64,000 nt of DNA from the NCBI GenBank assembly GCA_947643165.1, contig CANRVB010000004.1:62001-126000 (forward strand). Reading direction: 5' to 3'. The position numbers and the translations under genes are program-made. Shown here piece by piece: positions 21,462 through 31,561 of this stretch (positions are counted from its first letter, which is position 1; each line of letters starts with the position of its first letter). This DNA is from an uncultured Porphyromonadaceae bacterium (GTDB lineage: Bacteria; Bacteroidota; Bacteroidia; Bacteroidales; Muribaculaceae). The notes beneath the pieces were generated by a model, which searched no databases, was not told the origin of the DNA, and saw only the letters and a list, made by a program, of their open reading frames with translations.

Positions 21462-21512
21462 AAAGCAGACAGGATCCGAGTCCAAATTAAGTGGGGCGGA
21501 TCCTGTCTGCTT
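21462..21512. terminator. Intrinsic terminator-like hairpin between convergent porin and lipoprotein genes
   Basis: AAGCAGACAGGATCC ... GGATCCTGTCTGCTT, 15-bp perfect stem. Confidence 0.8.
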
Positions 21513-21534
21513 CAGTTCGGTTAGTCTTGTGATT

Positions 21535-22371
21535 TTACTTATCAGAGTCTTTAAATGTCCGTGCTTGCTGGCTGCGCGAGATGGTGAGTTGTTGCTCAAG
21601 CTTGTTCTTTTGCATCTGAAGCAAGCGGAGTCGGCTGAATACCACCGATGCCGAATAAACCTCAGCAAGAGCATCCAACTGAGGCTTTGTCATTGTAATC
21701 GAACGGTTAGTGGCGCCGACAAATGTAAGTTTTACCGGCTGGCCGATATGTGACAGGGCAAACCGACCGAGAGTGTCGCATTCGGCTTGAGTGAATGTGA
21801 TAATCTCAGAACCTCGCGAACGATCATTTCTCTCACCATCGGGCTGCACAGTGGCGCTACGGGCCTCCTCACCGCCCGCTGAAAGCATGACTCCGAGGCT
21901 CTTGGTCCCACCTTTGGCCGATGATATAAGATAGAAAACGCCGTCAGGTGATATGCGAGCATGCAACCCCTCCGTAGATTCGACCGCCACATCCTTTTGT
22001 GATGAAGCTATGTAATATCCCTCTACCGGATTCGAGACGAAAGTCATAACCGACTTTAGATTTTCAGCGTCAGTCTTTGCGATAACAGAAAGGCTATCGT
22101 TTGTCTGCAAATCTTTTAGGGTCTGCCCCTCGATAGCTTTAGCCCGAAGATACATTCCGTTACGCCTAACTTCCACCTCACCCGGATACAATGAGTCGAT
22201 TGAATCAAGCAACGCGATAGCATTGGTGTAATTGCCTGATTCCACAGATTCCGAAGCACTTTCATATAGATTGTTGGCTTTATCCGAGGCGCTATTCGAA
22301 CAGGCCGACATTGCTACGGCAAGAACAGTTGCATAGAGTACTTTAAATTTATCAGATGGTTCGTTCAACAT
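21535..22371 (-). CDS. Putative lipoprotein with TPR-like N-terminal segment
   Basis: 278 aa; lipobox-like VAMSAC, then NLYESASESVESGNYTNAIALLDSIDSLYPGEVEVR; overlaps the relA/spoT stop by 20 nt. Confidence 0.65.
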   Translation of the reverse strand: MLNEPSDKFKVLYATVLAVAMSACSNSASDKANNLYESASESVESGNYTNAIALLDSIDSLYPGEVEVRRNGMYLRAKAIEGQTLKDLQTNDSLSVIAKTDAENLKSVMTFVSNPVEGYYIASSQKDVAVESTEGLHARISPDGVFYLISSAKGGTKSLGVMLSAGGEEARSATVQPDGERNDRSRGSEIITFTQAECDTLGRFALSHIGQPVKLTFVGATNRSITMTKPQLDALAEVYSASVVFSRLRLLQMQKNKLEQQLTISRSQQARTFKDSDK

Positions 22372-24568
22372 TTTTAATTCCTTTTACTGTCTTGATTTTT
22401 CTGATTATGCTTTCAAGAGCCTCTGTATTCGACACGCCTATCACAAGGTATCCATTGAACACGCCATCGTGAGAATCAATGGAGATGTTGCGCAAAGTAG
22501 TCGATGACTCTTTACTTATTATTGAGGTTATATTTGTTACGATACCTATGTCATCAGTTCCAACTATTCGTAATGTGGCCGGGAACTGCTGTCCTACTTT
22601 TCCGGACCATCGCGTCGAAATAACACGATATGGGTAGCGGTCCTTGATATTCCGTGCGTTCGGGCAGTCAGATCGATGTATCTTTATCACACCCTCGGCT
22701 GATACAAAGCCAAACACATCATCACCATATATCGGATTGCAGCAGCGTGCCATACGATAATTCAGGCCCTTGACATTGTCGCCGATTACAAGCACCTCGT
22801 TACCGGCAGCATCTCTATCTTCATCCTGAGCCTGCTGTAATGTGAAATCTCCCGCAGAGCGCGTCACTCCGCTCTCCGCTCCGATATTCTCGATCGACTC
22901 GTATTCTGACAATATGCGTGATACATCAATCTTTTCATCGGCTATTTCAGCATAGAATGCAGTCACAGTCTTATAGCCAAGCCGCTTGATTATCTTGCTC
23001 ATGGTAGCCTCGTCAATCTCTACCTTTCGGTTTTTGAGCCGGCGCTGCAGCAATTCTCTTCCAAGTTCTGAAGCTCTGTTCTCACGTTCTTTCAGTGTCT
23101 GTCTGATCTTGCTTTTGGCCTTTGAGGTGACGACTATATTGAGCCAATCAGGCTTGGGCTGTTGCGTTGATGCTGTCAGTATTTCGACTGTATCACCACT
23201 GTGTAGTTTGTGGTTCAGACGGCAATTGCGGCCGTTCACACGACCGCCGGTACAGCAACATCCGAGATTGGAATGGATATTGAATGCAAAGTCGAGAACC
23301 GTGGCGCCGAGCGGTAGTTTATAAAGATCACCTTTGGGGGTGAAAACAAAGACCTCCTTATCATACATGTCGAGTTTCATGTTTTTCATGAGCTCGGTGG
23401 GTCCTACTTCAGCAGTCTCAAGTATTTCCCTGACATGATTCATCCAGTCATCCAGATTGTTTTCGCTCTTTATGCCTTTATATTTCCAATGTGCGGCAAT
23501 GCCTTTCTCGGCAATCTCATCCATGCGACGTGTTCTTATCTGCACTTCCACCCATTTGTCCTGTGGACCATGGACTGTGATGTGCAGCGACTCGTATCCA
23601 TTGGACTTGGGTATGCTGAGCCAATCTTTAAGTCGCGCCGGATTAGGTTGATACATGTCTGTCACGACAGAATATGCCAACCAGCAATCGCTGCGTTCAC
23701 GTTTTACCGGAGTGTCGATTATTATACGTATCGCAAACAAATCATATATATGATCAAGATCGGTGTTCTGCTTCTTCATCTTGTTCCAGATGGAGTAGAT
23801 TGACTTTGTCCGGCCCTTGATCTCGAAATTAAGCCCCTCGATTTCAAGGGCTTTCTTTACCGGATTTATGAAAGCATCGATATAGGCATCTCTTTTCTGC
23901 TTGGTCTCATTGAGCTTTCTGGCTATACGCTGATACATTTCACGGTTGGTGTATTTAAGCGACATATCCTCAAGATCGCTCTTTATCGCATAAAGGCCAA
24001 GTCTATGAGCCAGCGGAGCATACAGGTAGGCGGCTTCGCATGCCACCATTCTCACCAGCTCCGTATCTGGATGGTGGTTGATGGCTTTCATAAGAACCAA
24101 CCTCTCCACTATCATTATGAGTATCACCCTTATGTCCTCGGCAAACGTCAGCAAAAGTTTCCGGAAATTATCGGGATCGGTAGCTGCGGCGTGCCGTCCA
24201 TAGAGTGTTGATACTTTAAGCAATCCACGGATAAGTGTGGCTATATCATTACCCCACTGCGCTTCAACCTTCTCTACGTCATAAAGTCCAGCCTTGCATA
24301 ATGAATGCAGCAGAATGGCAAGCACCATATTGCGGTCAGCATTTATGGCTTCGCAAAGCATCAACGCAGTGAGCATACTGTGTGATGCCGGATCGACAGG
24401 CGACTCTAACGGTGCAATTTCATCGTGCTTGCAATCCTTCAGGATCCTGTGCACTGCCATAAAATCTTCCTTCTCCACTATCCCGCGAGTCATTGTTGCC
24501 AGATCGCGATATAACAGTGGAAGGCTCTTTATTTCTGCATAATTGATCTTCTTCTGTGACATGAGCAC
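22352..24568 (-). CDS. RelA/SpoT family (p)ppGpp synthetase with degenerate HD domain
   Basis: 738 aa; synthetase GRTKSIYSIWNKM, YDLFAIRIII, KDWLSIPKSNGYESLHITVHG, VEVQIRTRRMDEIAEKGIAAHWKYK; TGS VFVFTPKGDLYKLPLGATVLDFAF; C-terminal ACT. Confidence 0.94.
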   Translation of the reverse strand: MLMSQKKINYAEIKSLPLLYRDLATMTRGIVEKEDFMAVHRILKDCKHDEIAPLESPVDPASHSMLTALMLCEAINADRNMVLAILLHSLCKAGLYDVEKVEAQWGNDIATLIRGLLKVSTLYGRHAAATDPDNFRKLLLTFAEDIRVILIMIVERLVLMKAINHHPDTELVRMVACEAAYLYAPLAHRLGLYAIKSDLEDMSLKYTNREMYQRIARKLNETKQKRDAYIDAFINPVKKALEIEGLNFEIKGRTKSIYSIWNKMKKQNTDLDHIYDLFAIRIIIDTPVKRERSDCWLAYSVVTDMYQPNPARLKDWLSIPKSNGYESLHITVHGPQDKWVEVQIRTRRMDEIAEKGIAAHWKYKGIKSENNLDDWMNHVREILETAEVGPTELMKNMKLDMYDKEVFVFTPKGDLYKLPLGATVLDFAFNIHSNLGCCCTGGRVNGRNCRLNHKLHSGDTVEILTASTQQPKPDWLNIVVTSKAKSKIRQTLKERENRASELGRELLQRRLKNRKVEIDEATMSKIIKRLGYKTVTAFYAEIADEKIDVSRILSEYESIENIGAESGVTRSAGDFTLQQAQDEDRDAAGNEVLVIGDNVKGLNYRMARCCNPIYGDDVFGFVSAEGVIKIHRSDCPNARNIKDRYPYRVISTRWSGKVGQQFPATLRIVGTDDIGIVTNITSIISKESSTTLRNISIDSHDGVFNGYLVIGVSNTEALESIIRKIKTVKGIKNVERTI

Positions 24569-24670
24569 ACATTTTTAGAATAAGAGTTCCACAAAATTAG
24601 ACTTTTCTGCACAATCTGACCAAAAATCATAACCGTTTATGTGTTATAATTACTTAACTTAGCGGTCGAA

Positions 24671-25942
24671 ATGAGAAACCGAAGTGTCATAATAGGCTTA
24701 AACTTGATATTTTTGTCGCATGGTATTGCTGTGGGGCAGTCGGCGAGTGTGTCTGATAAGATGTTGGAAATCAATCAGTCGGTCAGAAATCAACTTGACC
24801 GCGAGTATATACCGTTGTACACTGGTTCTAAAGTGGAATTTGGTCCGATCTGGGAAACAATCTCAAGTAATACTCAGGAGGGGTTCCGACTCCAAGCTGC
24901 CGCTCGTACGACCTCATATTTCTCTGAAAATGTGAGGTTAGCGGCCAAGATAGCCTATGGATTCAGAGATTACCGTGTGAAATATGGCGGAGAAATGACA
25001 GTGAGAGTACGTCCTGATGGCGAGGTGCTACTGAAATATGACTATGATACAGACTTCATAGGGCAATATTTGCCTTTCGGGATGTCGCACCATAGCCTTA
25101 AACAGTCATTCATGCGTCGCACTAACAGATGGATTGATTATCGTCGTTCGGCTCGTGCAGGATACAGGTACCAGGCCTCTTCAGGTTTGACATGGACAGG
25201 CAGTCTTGTTCATGACCGATATAAGTCGGGCAGGTATACGCCATATGTAAGCATGCATGACAGTGTGGCCTTGAGCGTGTCTTCTACTTATTTCTTGGCT
25301 CAGGTAGAGTACACCCCGGATATGAACACCCGTCGGTCCACATGGTTTGCCTATCCACATTTCTCGATTGCCCAGTCTATGGGACCATCGGGTATGCCAG
25401 GGGCCACGTTTGCAAATGTCGCTACACTCATTGAAGTTGCCGCAAGATTCAGAATTGCAGATCTTGGGAGTCTTTCCGCTACTCTTCGGGGGGCTGCCAC
25501 ATGGACGCACACGCCATATCCGGCCATGACGTTGCCATCTGCCAACCTGTCGAGACGTTACGTGTACTCCACTTTCATGCTTATGCAACCTATGGAGTTG
25601 ACAGCCGATCGTCACCTGTCCCTGTTTATGAGCTATTCGCCGGAGGGTCGGCTGCTCGGCCTTGTTCCTATGTTCCGGGATCTGGGTCTGTGCTCATTTA
25701 TAACAATGAATACGGCCATTGGTCATCTAAGCTCAAATAACCGACCAATCAATGATGAAGGTTTACCTGCATACCCAATTTATACCAGTACATTCGATGG
25801 GCTGAAACCTTATATGGAATTGTCGATAGGCATTGGTAGCCTGAAACATAGGATCCGTATAGACTATGTGTGGCGTCTGACTTACCGTAAAACTCCCGAG
25901 GCCGATATGTCGGGACTGAGAGTAGGGGTTGACATACATTGA
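24671..25942 (+). CDS. Outer-membrane beta-barrel protein resembling the C-terminal barrel of DUF5686 proteins
   Basis: 423 aa; signal peptide, VEFGPIWETISSNTQEGFRLQAAARTTSYFSENVRLAAKIAYGFRDYRVKYG, terminal GIGSLKHRIRIDYVWRLTYRK. Confidence 0.65.
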   Translation: MRNRSVIIGLNLIFLSHGIAVGQSASVSDKMLEINQSVRNQLDREYIPLYTGSKVEFGPIWETISSNTQEGFRLQAAARTTSYFSENVRLAAKIAYGFRDYRVKYGGEMTVRVRPDGEVLLKYDYDTDFIGQYLPFGMSHHSLKQSFMRRTNRWIDYRRSARAGYRYQASSGLTWTGSLVHDRYKSGRYTPYVSMHDSVALSVSSTYFLAQVEYTPDMNTRRSTWFAYPHFSIAQSMGPSGMPGATFANVATLIEVAARFRIADLGSLSATLRGAATWTHTPYPAMTLPSANLSRRYVYSTFMLMQPMELTADRHLSLFMSYSPEGRLLGLVPMFRDLGLCSFITMNTAIGHLSSNNRPINDEGLPAYPIYTSTFDGLKPYMELSIGIGSLKHRIRIDYVWRLTYRKTPEADMSGLRVGVDIH

Positions 25943-26031
25943 ACAAACATATCGTGGCCTACAAATTATAGAAATATCTTTGTCAGGTCGTATAGAATCG
26001 TTACCTTTGCAGTGGTAAAAATGGAGTCTTG

Positions 26032-26065
26032 AGCCCGCTCGCCATCCATGACGGACGGGCTTTTT
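26032..26065 (+). terminator. Terminator-like hairpin 5' of purL (possible leader attenuator)
   Basis: AGCCCGctcgccatccatgacggaCGGGCTTTTT; lies after a TACCTTTG -7-like box (26001-26008) and before purL. Confidence 0.6.
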
Positions 26066-26140
26066 GAGAAAGGATGACAATCCAGCCGCAGACTTTATTT
26101 ACGTTTAATAAACCGTTATACATTCGCTTATACCTCAGCA

Positions 26141-29100
26141 ATGGTCGTATTTTTCAAAAAAGGTGCCGGTCAGGTAATAGCCGTGGAGACCGATCACCGC
26201 TTTTCTCCCGAAGAAAACGAGAAGCTCATGTGGCTTTTCGATGGTGCAAAGCCTCTTGCATCCACTTCCGTCAAGGGTCGTTTTGTCGGCCCCCGTCGTG
26301 AAATGATCACTCCGTGGAGTACAAACGCAGTAGAGATCACCCAGAATATGGGAATGAGTGGAATAACCCGCATAGAACAGTTCTTCCTCACTCGTGAAGA
26401 CCCTCCGCGCTACGACAAAATGCTTGAGCGCATCTATGAGGGTCTCAACTCAAAGGTGTTTGATATAAAGCGTGATCCCGACGCTATAGTTTACATAGAC
26501 AACATATCGGAGTATAACGCCAAGGAGGGTCTGGCTCTGAGTGCTGAAGAAGAGGCTTACCTGTCGCAGTTGTCTGAGAAACTCGGCCGTCCACTGACCG
26601 ACAGCGAGGTGTTCGGATTTTCTCAGGTAAACAGTGAGCATTGCCGCCACAAGATATTCAACGGCACTTTTATCATAGATGGACAGGAGAAGCCGTTGTC
26701 GCTATTCAAACTTATCAAAAAGACATCACAGGAAAATCCCAACGGTCTCGTTTCTGCTTATAAGGATAATGTGGCTTTTGTCAAGGGCCCGGTGATCGAG
26801 CAGTTTGCTCCGGTCAACCCTGAAAAGCCCGACTACTTTGAGATGCGCCCTATAAAGAGCGTTCTGTCACTCAAGGCCGAGACTCATAACTTCCCTACTA
26901 CCGTAGAGCCTTTCAATGGCGCCGCTACCGGATCGGGTGGTGAGATACGCGACCGTCTGGGTGGAGGCAAGGCCAGCCTACCGCTTGCCGGCACTGCAGT
27001 ATACATGACCAGCTATCCGCGTCTGGCGGCCGACCGTAGATGGGAGATGATGATGAATCCGCGTGTATGGCTTTACCAGACTCCTGCCGACATATTGATC
27101 AAGGCATCGAACGGTGCGTCAGATTTCGGCAATAAATTCGGTCAACCGTTAATCTGTGGTTCACTCCTGACATTCGAACATGATGAGAATGGCAAGATGT
27201 ATGCCTATGACAAGGTTATCATGCTTGCTGGTGGTGTTGGTTTCGCAGCATCAAAGGATGCCATAAAGGGTATACCCGAACCTGGCCAAAAGGTTGTGGT
27301 TATGGGTGGCGACAACTACCGTATCGGTATGGGTGGTGGTGCCGTCAGCTCTGTCGATACCGGATGCTACGACAACGCCATAGAGCTTAACGCTGTGCAG
27401 CGTGCAAATCCCGAGATGCAGAAGCGTGTGTCAAACGTGATTCGTGCTCTTGCCGAGTGTGAGACCAATCCGATAGTATCAATCCATGACCATGGGGCTG
27501 GCGGTCATCTCAACGCCTTGTCGGAACTTGTCGAGGCTACAGGTGGTAAGATCGACATGTCGCAGCTGCCCGTTGGCGATCCCACTCTGTCGGCAAAGGA
27601 AATCGTAGGCAACGAGAGCCAGGAGCGTATGGGATTCGTGGTAAACGAAAAAGATATTCAGCGTATACGTCAGATAGCCGAACGTGAGCGTGCCCCAATG
27701 TTTGTAGTCGGCGAGACTACAGGCGATGACCGCTTTGTGTTTGAACAGGCCGATGGTGTAAAACCAATTGACCTTGCCATGACTGACATGTTCGGAAGCT
27801 CTCCCAAGACCATAATGGTCGACAAGACTGTTTCCGTATCATTCTCAGATATTGCAACTGATCCGGCTTGCATACATCAGTATGCTTCCGACGTGCTTAG
27901 TCTCGAGGCTGTAGCGTGCAAGGACTGGCTGACCAACAAGGTTGACCGTTCAATCACAGGTAAAATAGCACGTCAGCAGTGTCAGGGCGAGATTCAGTTG
28001 CCACTGAGCGATTGTGGCGTCGTGGCCCTCGATTTCACCGGCAAAAAAGGTATAGCTACCAGCATAGGCCACGCTCCACAAGTAGCCCTTATCGATTCCG
28101 CCAAAGGCTCTGTGATGGCTATTGCTGAATCTCTGACAAACATCGTAGGCGCTCCCCTCTCCGACGGACTCAAGAGCATATCGCTCAGCGCAAACTGGAT
28201 GTGGCCGTGTAAGAATCCAGGCGAGGATGCAGCTCTCTACCGTGCCGTTGAAGCATGTAGCGATTTTGCATGTGCCTTAGGCATCAACATCCCAACCGGC
28301 AAAGACTCTTTGTCAATGACTCAGAAATATGGTGACGACAAAGTATTTGCCCCCGGCACTGTAATAATCAGTGCGGCCGGTGAGGTTAGCGATGTCCGCA
28401 AGGTGGTATCGCCTGTGCTTGTACAGCGCAAATCATCGCTTTACTACATAGACTTCTCCAATTCACCATTGAAGCTTGGAGGATCTGCCCTGGCTCAGTC
28501 TATGGGCCATATCGGTGCCGATGCTCCTACCATAGAGAGTCCGCAGAAATTTGCAGACACATTTAATGCTGTACAGGCTCTGGTAAAGCGTGGCGCATTC
28601 ATGTCTGCCCACGATGTGTCGGCCGGAGGTCTGCTCACCACACTGCTTGAAATGAATTTTGCAAACACCAAGGGTGGTGTAACCATAGATGCAGATGCTT
28701 TCAATGAGATCGGTGAGAGTGATATTGTCAAGATCCTTTTTGCTGAAAATCCGGCTTTGGTAGCTCAAATAGCTCCAGACAAGCAAGAAAACGCAGAAAA
28801 AACAATGCGTCAGGCTGGAGTCCGCTTCATCAAGATCGGCCAGCTTACTGATGGCCGCACTGTCACCGTATCACACGCCGGAACCAACCACACGTTCGAC
28901 ATTGACCGTCTGCGCGACGTATGGTTCTACACTTCATATCTGATGGATTGCCGTCAGTCCGGACAGAAACTCGCTGAAGCCCGAATGGCCAACTTCCGCA
29001 AGCAGCCCATTCGCTATCGTTTCCCACAAGGCTTTGACGGTAAGCTCGCATCGCGTAATATAGATCTGGTTCGCCGCAACAAGACTGGTGTCCGCGCGGC

Positions 29101-29848
29101 CATAATACGTGAAAAGGGCGTAAATGGCGACCGTGAGATGGCATACTCCCTCTTCCTGGCTGGCTTCGATGTTAAAGATGTCCATATGTCCGACCTTATG
29201 AGTGGCCGCGAGACTCTTGATGATGTCAACATGATAGTATTCTGCGGCGGCTTCTCTCATAGCGACGTACTTGGCTCCGCTAAAGGTTGGGCTTCAGGAT
29301 TCCGCTACAACGAGAATGCCCGCAAAGCGCTTGACCGTTTCTATGCCCGTCCCGACACAATGAGTCTTGGTGTGTGCAACGGTTGCCAGCTCATGATCGA
29401 GCTCAATCTTATCACACCCGACCACGCCCGACGTCCTCGTATGGCCCACAACGACAGCCACAAGTTTGAGAGCGCTTTCCTTGGTGTCACTGTTGAGGCT
29501 GGACCCTCCATTATGCTTGGATCGTTGGCCGGAACTAAGGCAGGCATATGGGTAGCTCACGGAGAGGGTAAGTTCGAACTCCCGATGCCTTCGGATTCTT
29601 ACAACGTCGCCCTGCGATACAGCTATGCTTCTTATCCTGGCAACCCCAATGGATCGCGTGGCGCTGTAGCCGGTATATGCTCAGCCGACGGTCGCCATCT
29701 GGCCATGATGCCACATCTAGAACGCTCAATCTTCCCTTGGCAATGCGCCTTCTATCCTTCCACTCGCCGTGGCGATCAGATCACACCCTGGATCGACGCA
29801 TTCATAAACGCCCGTGTTTGGATCGAAGAACATATTGCCCGTTCCTGA
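26141..29848 (+). CDS. purL: Phosphoribosylformylglycinamidine synthase (single-chain)
   Basis: 1235 aa; FSQVNSEHCRHKIFNG, KAETHNFPTTVEPFNGAATGSGGEIRD, glutaminase domain SLGVCNGCQLM. Confidence 0.97.
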   Translation: MVVFFKKGAGQVIAVETDHRFSPEENEKLMWLFDGAKPLASTSVKGRFVGPRREMITPWSTNAVEITQNMGMSGITRIEQFFLTREDPPRYDKMLERIYEGLNSKVFDIKRDPDAIVYIDNISEYNAKEGLALSAEEEAYLSQLSEKLGRPLTDSEVFGFSQVNSEHCRHKIFNGTFIIDGQEKPLSLFKLIKKTSQENPNGLVSAYKDNVAFVKGPVIEQFAPVNPEKPDYFEMRPIKSVLSLKAETHNFPTTVEPFNGAATGSGGEIRDRLGGGKASLPLAGTAVYMTSYPRLAADRRWEMMMNPRVWLYQTPADILIKASNGASDFGNKFGQPLICGSLLTFEHDENGKMYAYDKVIMLAGGVGFAASKDAIKGIPEPGQKVVVMGGDNYRIGMGGGAVSSVDTGCYDNAIELNAVQRANPEMQKRVSNVIRALAECETNPIVSIHDHGAGGHLNALSELVEATGGKIDMSQLPVGDPTLSAKEIVGNESQERMGFVVNEKDIQRIRQIAERERAPMFVVGETTGDDRFVFEQADGVKPIDLAMTDMFGSSPKTIMVDKTVSVSFSDIATDPACIHQYASDVLSLEAVACKDWLTNKVDRSITGKIARQQCQGEIQLPLSDCGVVALDFTGKKGIATSIGHAPQVALIDSAKGSVMAIAESLTNIVGAPLSDGLKSISLSANWMWPCKNPGEDAALYRAVEACSDFACALGINIPTGKDSLSMTQKYGDDKVFAPGTVIISAAGEVSDVRKVVSPVLVQRKSSLYYIDFSNSPLKLGGSALAQSMGHIGADAPTIESPQKFADTFNAVQALVKRGAFMSAHDVSAGGLLTTLLEMNFANTKGGVTIDADAFNEIGESDIVKILFAENPALVAQIAPDKQENAEKTMRQAGVRFIKIGQLTDGRTVTVSHAGTNHTFDIDRLRDVWFYTSYLMDCRQSGQKLAEARMANFRKQPIRYRFPQGFDGKLASRNIDLVRRNKTGVRAAIIREKGVNGDREMAYSLFLAGFDVKDVHMSDLMSGRETLDDVNMIVFCGGFSHSDVLGSAKGWASGFRYNENARKALDRFYARPDTMSLGVCNGCQLMIELNLITPDHARRPRMAHNDSHKFESAFLGVTVEAGPSIMLGSLAGTKAGIWVAHGEGKFELPMPSDSYNVALRYSYASYPGNPNGSRGAVAGICSADGRHLAMMPHLERSIFPWQCAFYPSTRRGDQITPWIDAFINARVWIEEHIARS

Positions 29849-29860
29849 CAATCATATCAC

Positions 29861-29897
29861 AGAGAAGCCACACCCCAGCGGGTGGCTTCTCTTGTTT
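29861..29897 (+). terminator. Terminator-like hairpin after purL
   Basis: AGAGAAGCCAC-accccagcg-GGTGGCTTCTCT-tgttt. Confidence 0.75.
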
Positions 29898-29955
29898 ATT
29901 ATAATTCCAATAGTTTCCAACAGTTTCCAATCACCAATCGAAACACTTATTTCTT

Positions 29956-31362
29956 ATGGGAGGTTTTTTTGGTACAGTGATGCGTCTGCCGTGTGTTAAC
30001 GACCTGTTTTATGGCGTTGATTATAATAGCCACATGGGCACACGCCGCGCCGGCATGGCCACCTGTGATGACAACGGCATATTCTGTCGCTCCATCCACA
30101 ATATCGAAAACACATACTTCAGGACTAAATTTGAGGCTGACCTCGATGACTTCAAGGGACGCTGCGGAGTAGGAGTAATATCAGATACCGATGCCCAGCC
30201 CATCATAGTTAACTGCCATTTAGGCAAGTTCGCCATCGTTACCGTTGCCCGCATCAATAATATCAATCAGCTTGAACAGGAGCTACTGGCCAAGGGCCAC
30301 CACTTCTGCGAGCACTCCTACGACATCCTGAATCCCACCGAGATGATCGCGGCACTGATAAGCGAGGGCCGCACTATGGTCGAGGGCATCGAAAACGTTT
30401 ATCGTCGCGTTAAAGGCTCCTGCTCTATGCTCATACTGCGTGATGGTAGCATAATAGCAGCACGCGACCGCCTTGGCCGTACACCAATTATAATAGGTCA
30501 TAAGGAAGGTGCTTATGCAGCCACAAGCGAGACCTGCGCATTCCCTAATCTCGGCTATACAATCTGTCATAATCTTGGTCCCGGCGAGATTGTAGAGCTG
30601 ACAAGTGAGTCGATGCGCACACTACGCAAGCCCGACAACGAGATGCAAATCTGCGCCTTTCTTTGGACTTACTATGGTTATCCCGTATGCGAATATGAAG
30701 GACGCAATGTCGATGAGATGCGATATAAATGTGGCAAAGATATGGCCGCTACAGATGATACAACAGTTGATTTTGTCAGCGCCATTCCAGATTCTGGCAT
30801 AGGCATGGCGTTGGGCTATGCTCAAGGCCTCGGTAAGCCCTACCGCCGTGGTATAGTGAAGTACACCCCCACCTGGCCCCGTAGCTTTACCCCCAACTCT
30901 CAGGAACGGCGAGAACTTGTGGCCAAGATGAAGCTCATACCTAACAAGGCCATGCTCAATGGCAAACGTGTCATATTCTGTGACGATTCAATTGTGCGTG
31001 GCACTCAGTTGCGCGATAATGTCAGCGATCTATATCAGTGTGGCGCCAAGGAAGTTCATGTACGAATCAGCTGTCCTCCGCTTATTTATCCCTGTAAATT
31101 CATAAACTTCACAGCTTCAAAGAGCGAACTTGAGCTTATCACACGACGCGTCATACTTGAGCGCGAAGGTGCACACGATAAAAACCTTGAGGCTTATGCT
31201 ACAACTGGCACACCACAGTATGAGGCTCTTGTCGAAGCTATACGCAGCCGGTTAGGTGTCACATCCCTCCGGTTTAGTTCTGTCGAGAATGTTGTCAATG
31301 CTATCGGATTACCAAAGTGCAAAATCTGTACCCACTGTTTTGACGGAACTTCTCACGACTGA
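29956..31362 (+). CDS. Amidophosphoribosyltransferase-like protein (PurF family, no N-terminal catalytic Cys)
   Basis: 468 aa; MGGFFGTVMRLPCVNDLFYGVDYNSHMGTRRAGMAT, PRPP motif VIFCDDSIVRGTQLRD, C-terminal CKICTHCFDG. Confidence 0.88.
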   Translation: MGGFFGTVMRLPCVNDLFYGVDYNSHMGTRRAGMATCDDNGIFCRSIHNIENTYFRTKFEADLDDFKGRCGVGVISDTDAQPIIVNCHLGKFAIVTVARINNINQLEQELLAKGHHFCEHSYDILNPTEMIAALISEGRTMVEGIENVYRRVKGSCSMLILRDGSIIAARDRLGRTPIIIGHKEGAYAATSETCAFPNLGYTICHNLGPGEIVELTSESMRTLRKPDNEMQICAFLWTYYGYPVCEYEGRNVDEMRYKCGKDMAATDDTTVDFVSAIPDSGIGMALGYAQGLGKPYRRGIVKYTPTWPRSFTPNSQERRELVAKMKLIPNKAMLNGKRVIFCDDSIVRGTQLRDNVSDLYQCGAKEVHVRISCPPLIYPCKFINFTASKSELELITRRVILEREGAHDKNLEAYATTGTPQYEALVEAIRSRLGVTSLRFSSVENVVNAIGLPKCKICTHCFDGTSHD

Positions 31363-31395
31363 TCACGTCTCTTCTGCCTATCAGTAGTATCATAC

Positions 31396-31431
31396 AGCGC
31401 CGGACATCCTCATGATGCCGGCGCTTATTTT
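31396..31431 (+). terminator. Terminator after the purF-like gene
   Basis: AGCGCCGG-acatcctcatgatg-CCGGCGCT-tatttt. Confidence 0.75.
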
Positions 31432-31499
31432 AACCATGATTATTCAATTCCTGCGCTATCTATTTTAGCTTGAGTCAACAAGCGATGAGGATATTATAA

Positions 31500-31536
31500 A
31501 AGGAGCCCTGCCGTTGGTCCTACGGCAGGGCTCCTT
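31500..31536 (-). terminator. Terminator downstream of tpiA
   Basis: AAGGAGCCCTGCCGT-tggtcct-ACGGCAGGGCTCCTT, with A-tract on the left (U-tract on minus strand). Confidence 0.85.
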
Positions 31537-31561
31537 AGTGTGGGAAATGTGGTAATCCTGA

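Noticed and set aside
19224-21512. Shared GGATCC-containing hairpins at 19224 and 21462 as a repeat family or transposon boundaries
   Set aside because: Beyond the GGATCC/GATCC core the stems differ, and both fall between convergent genes as terminators do.
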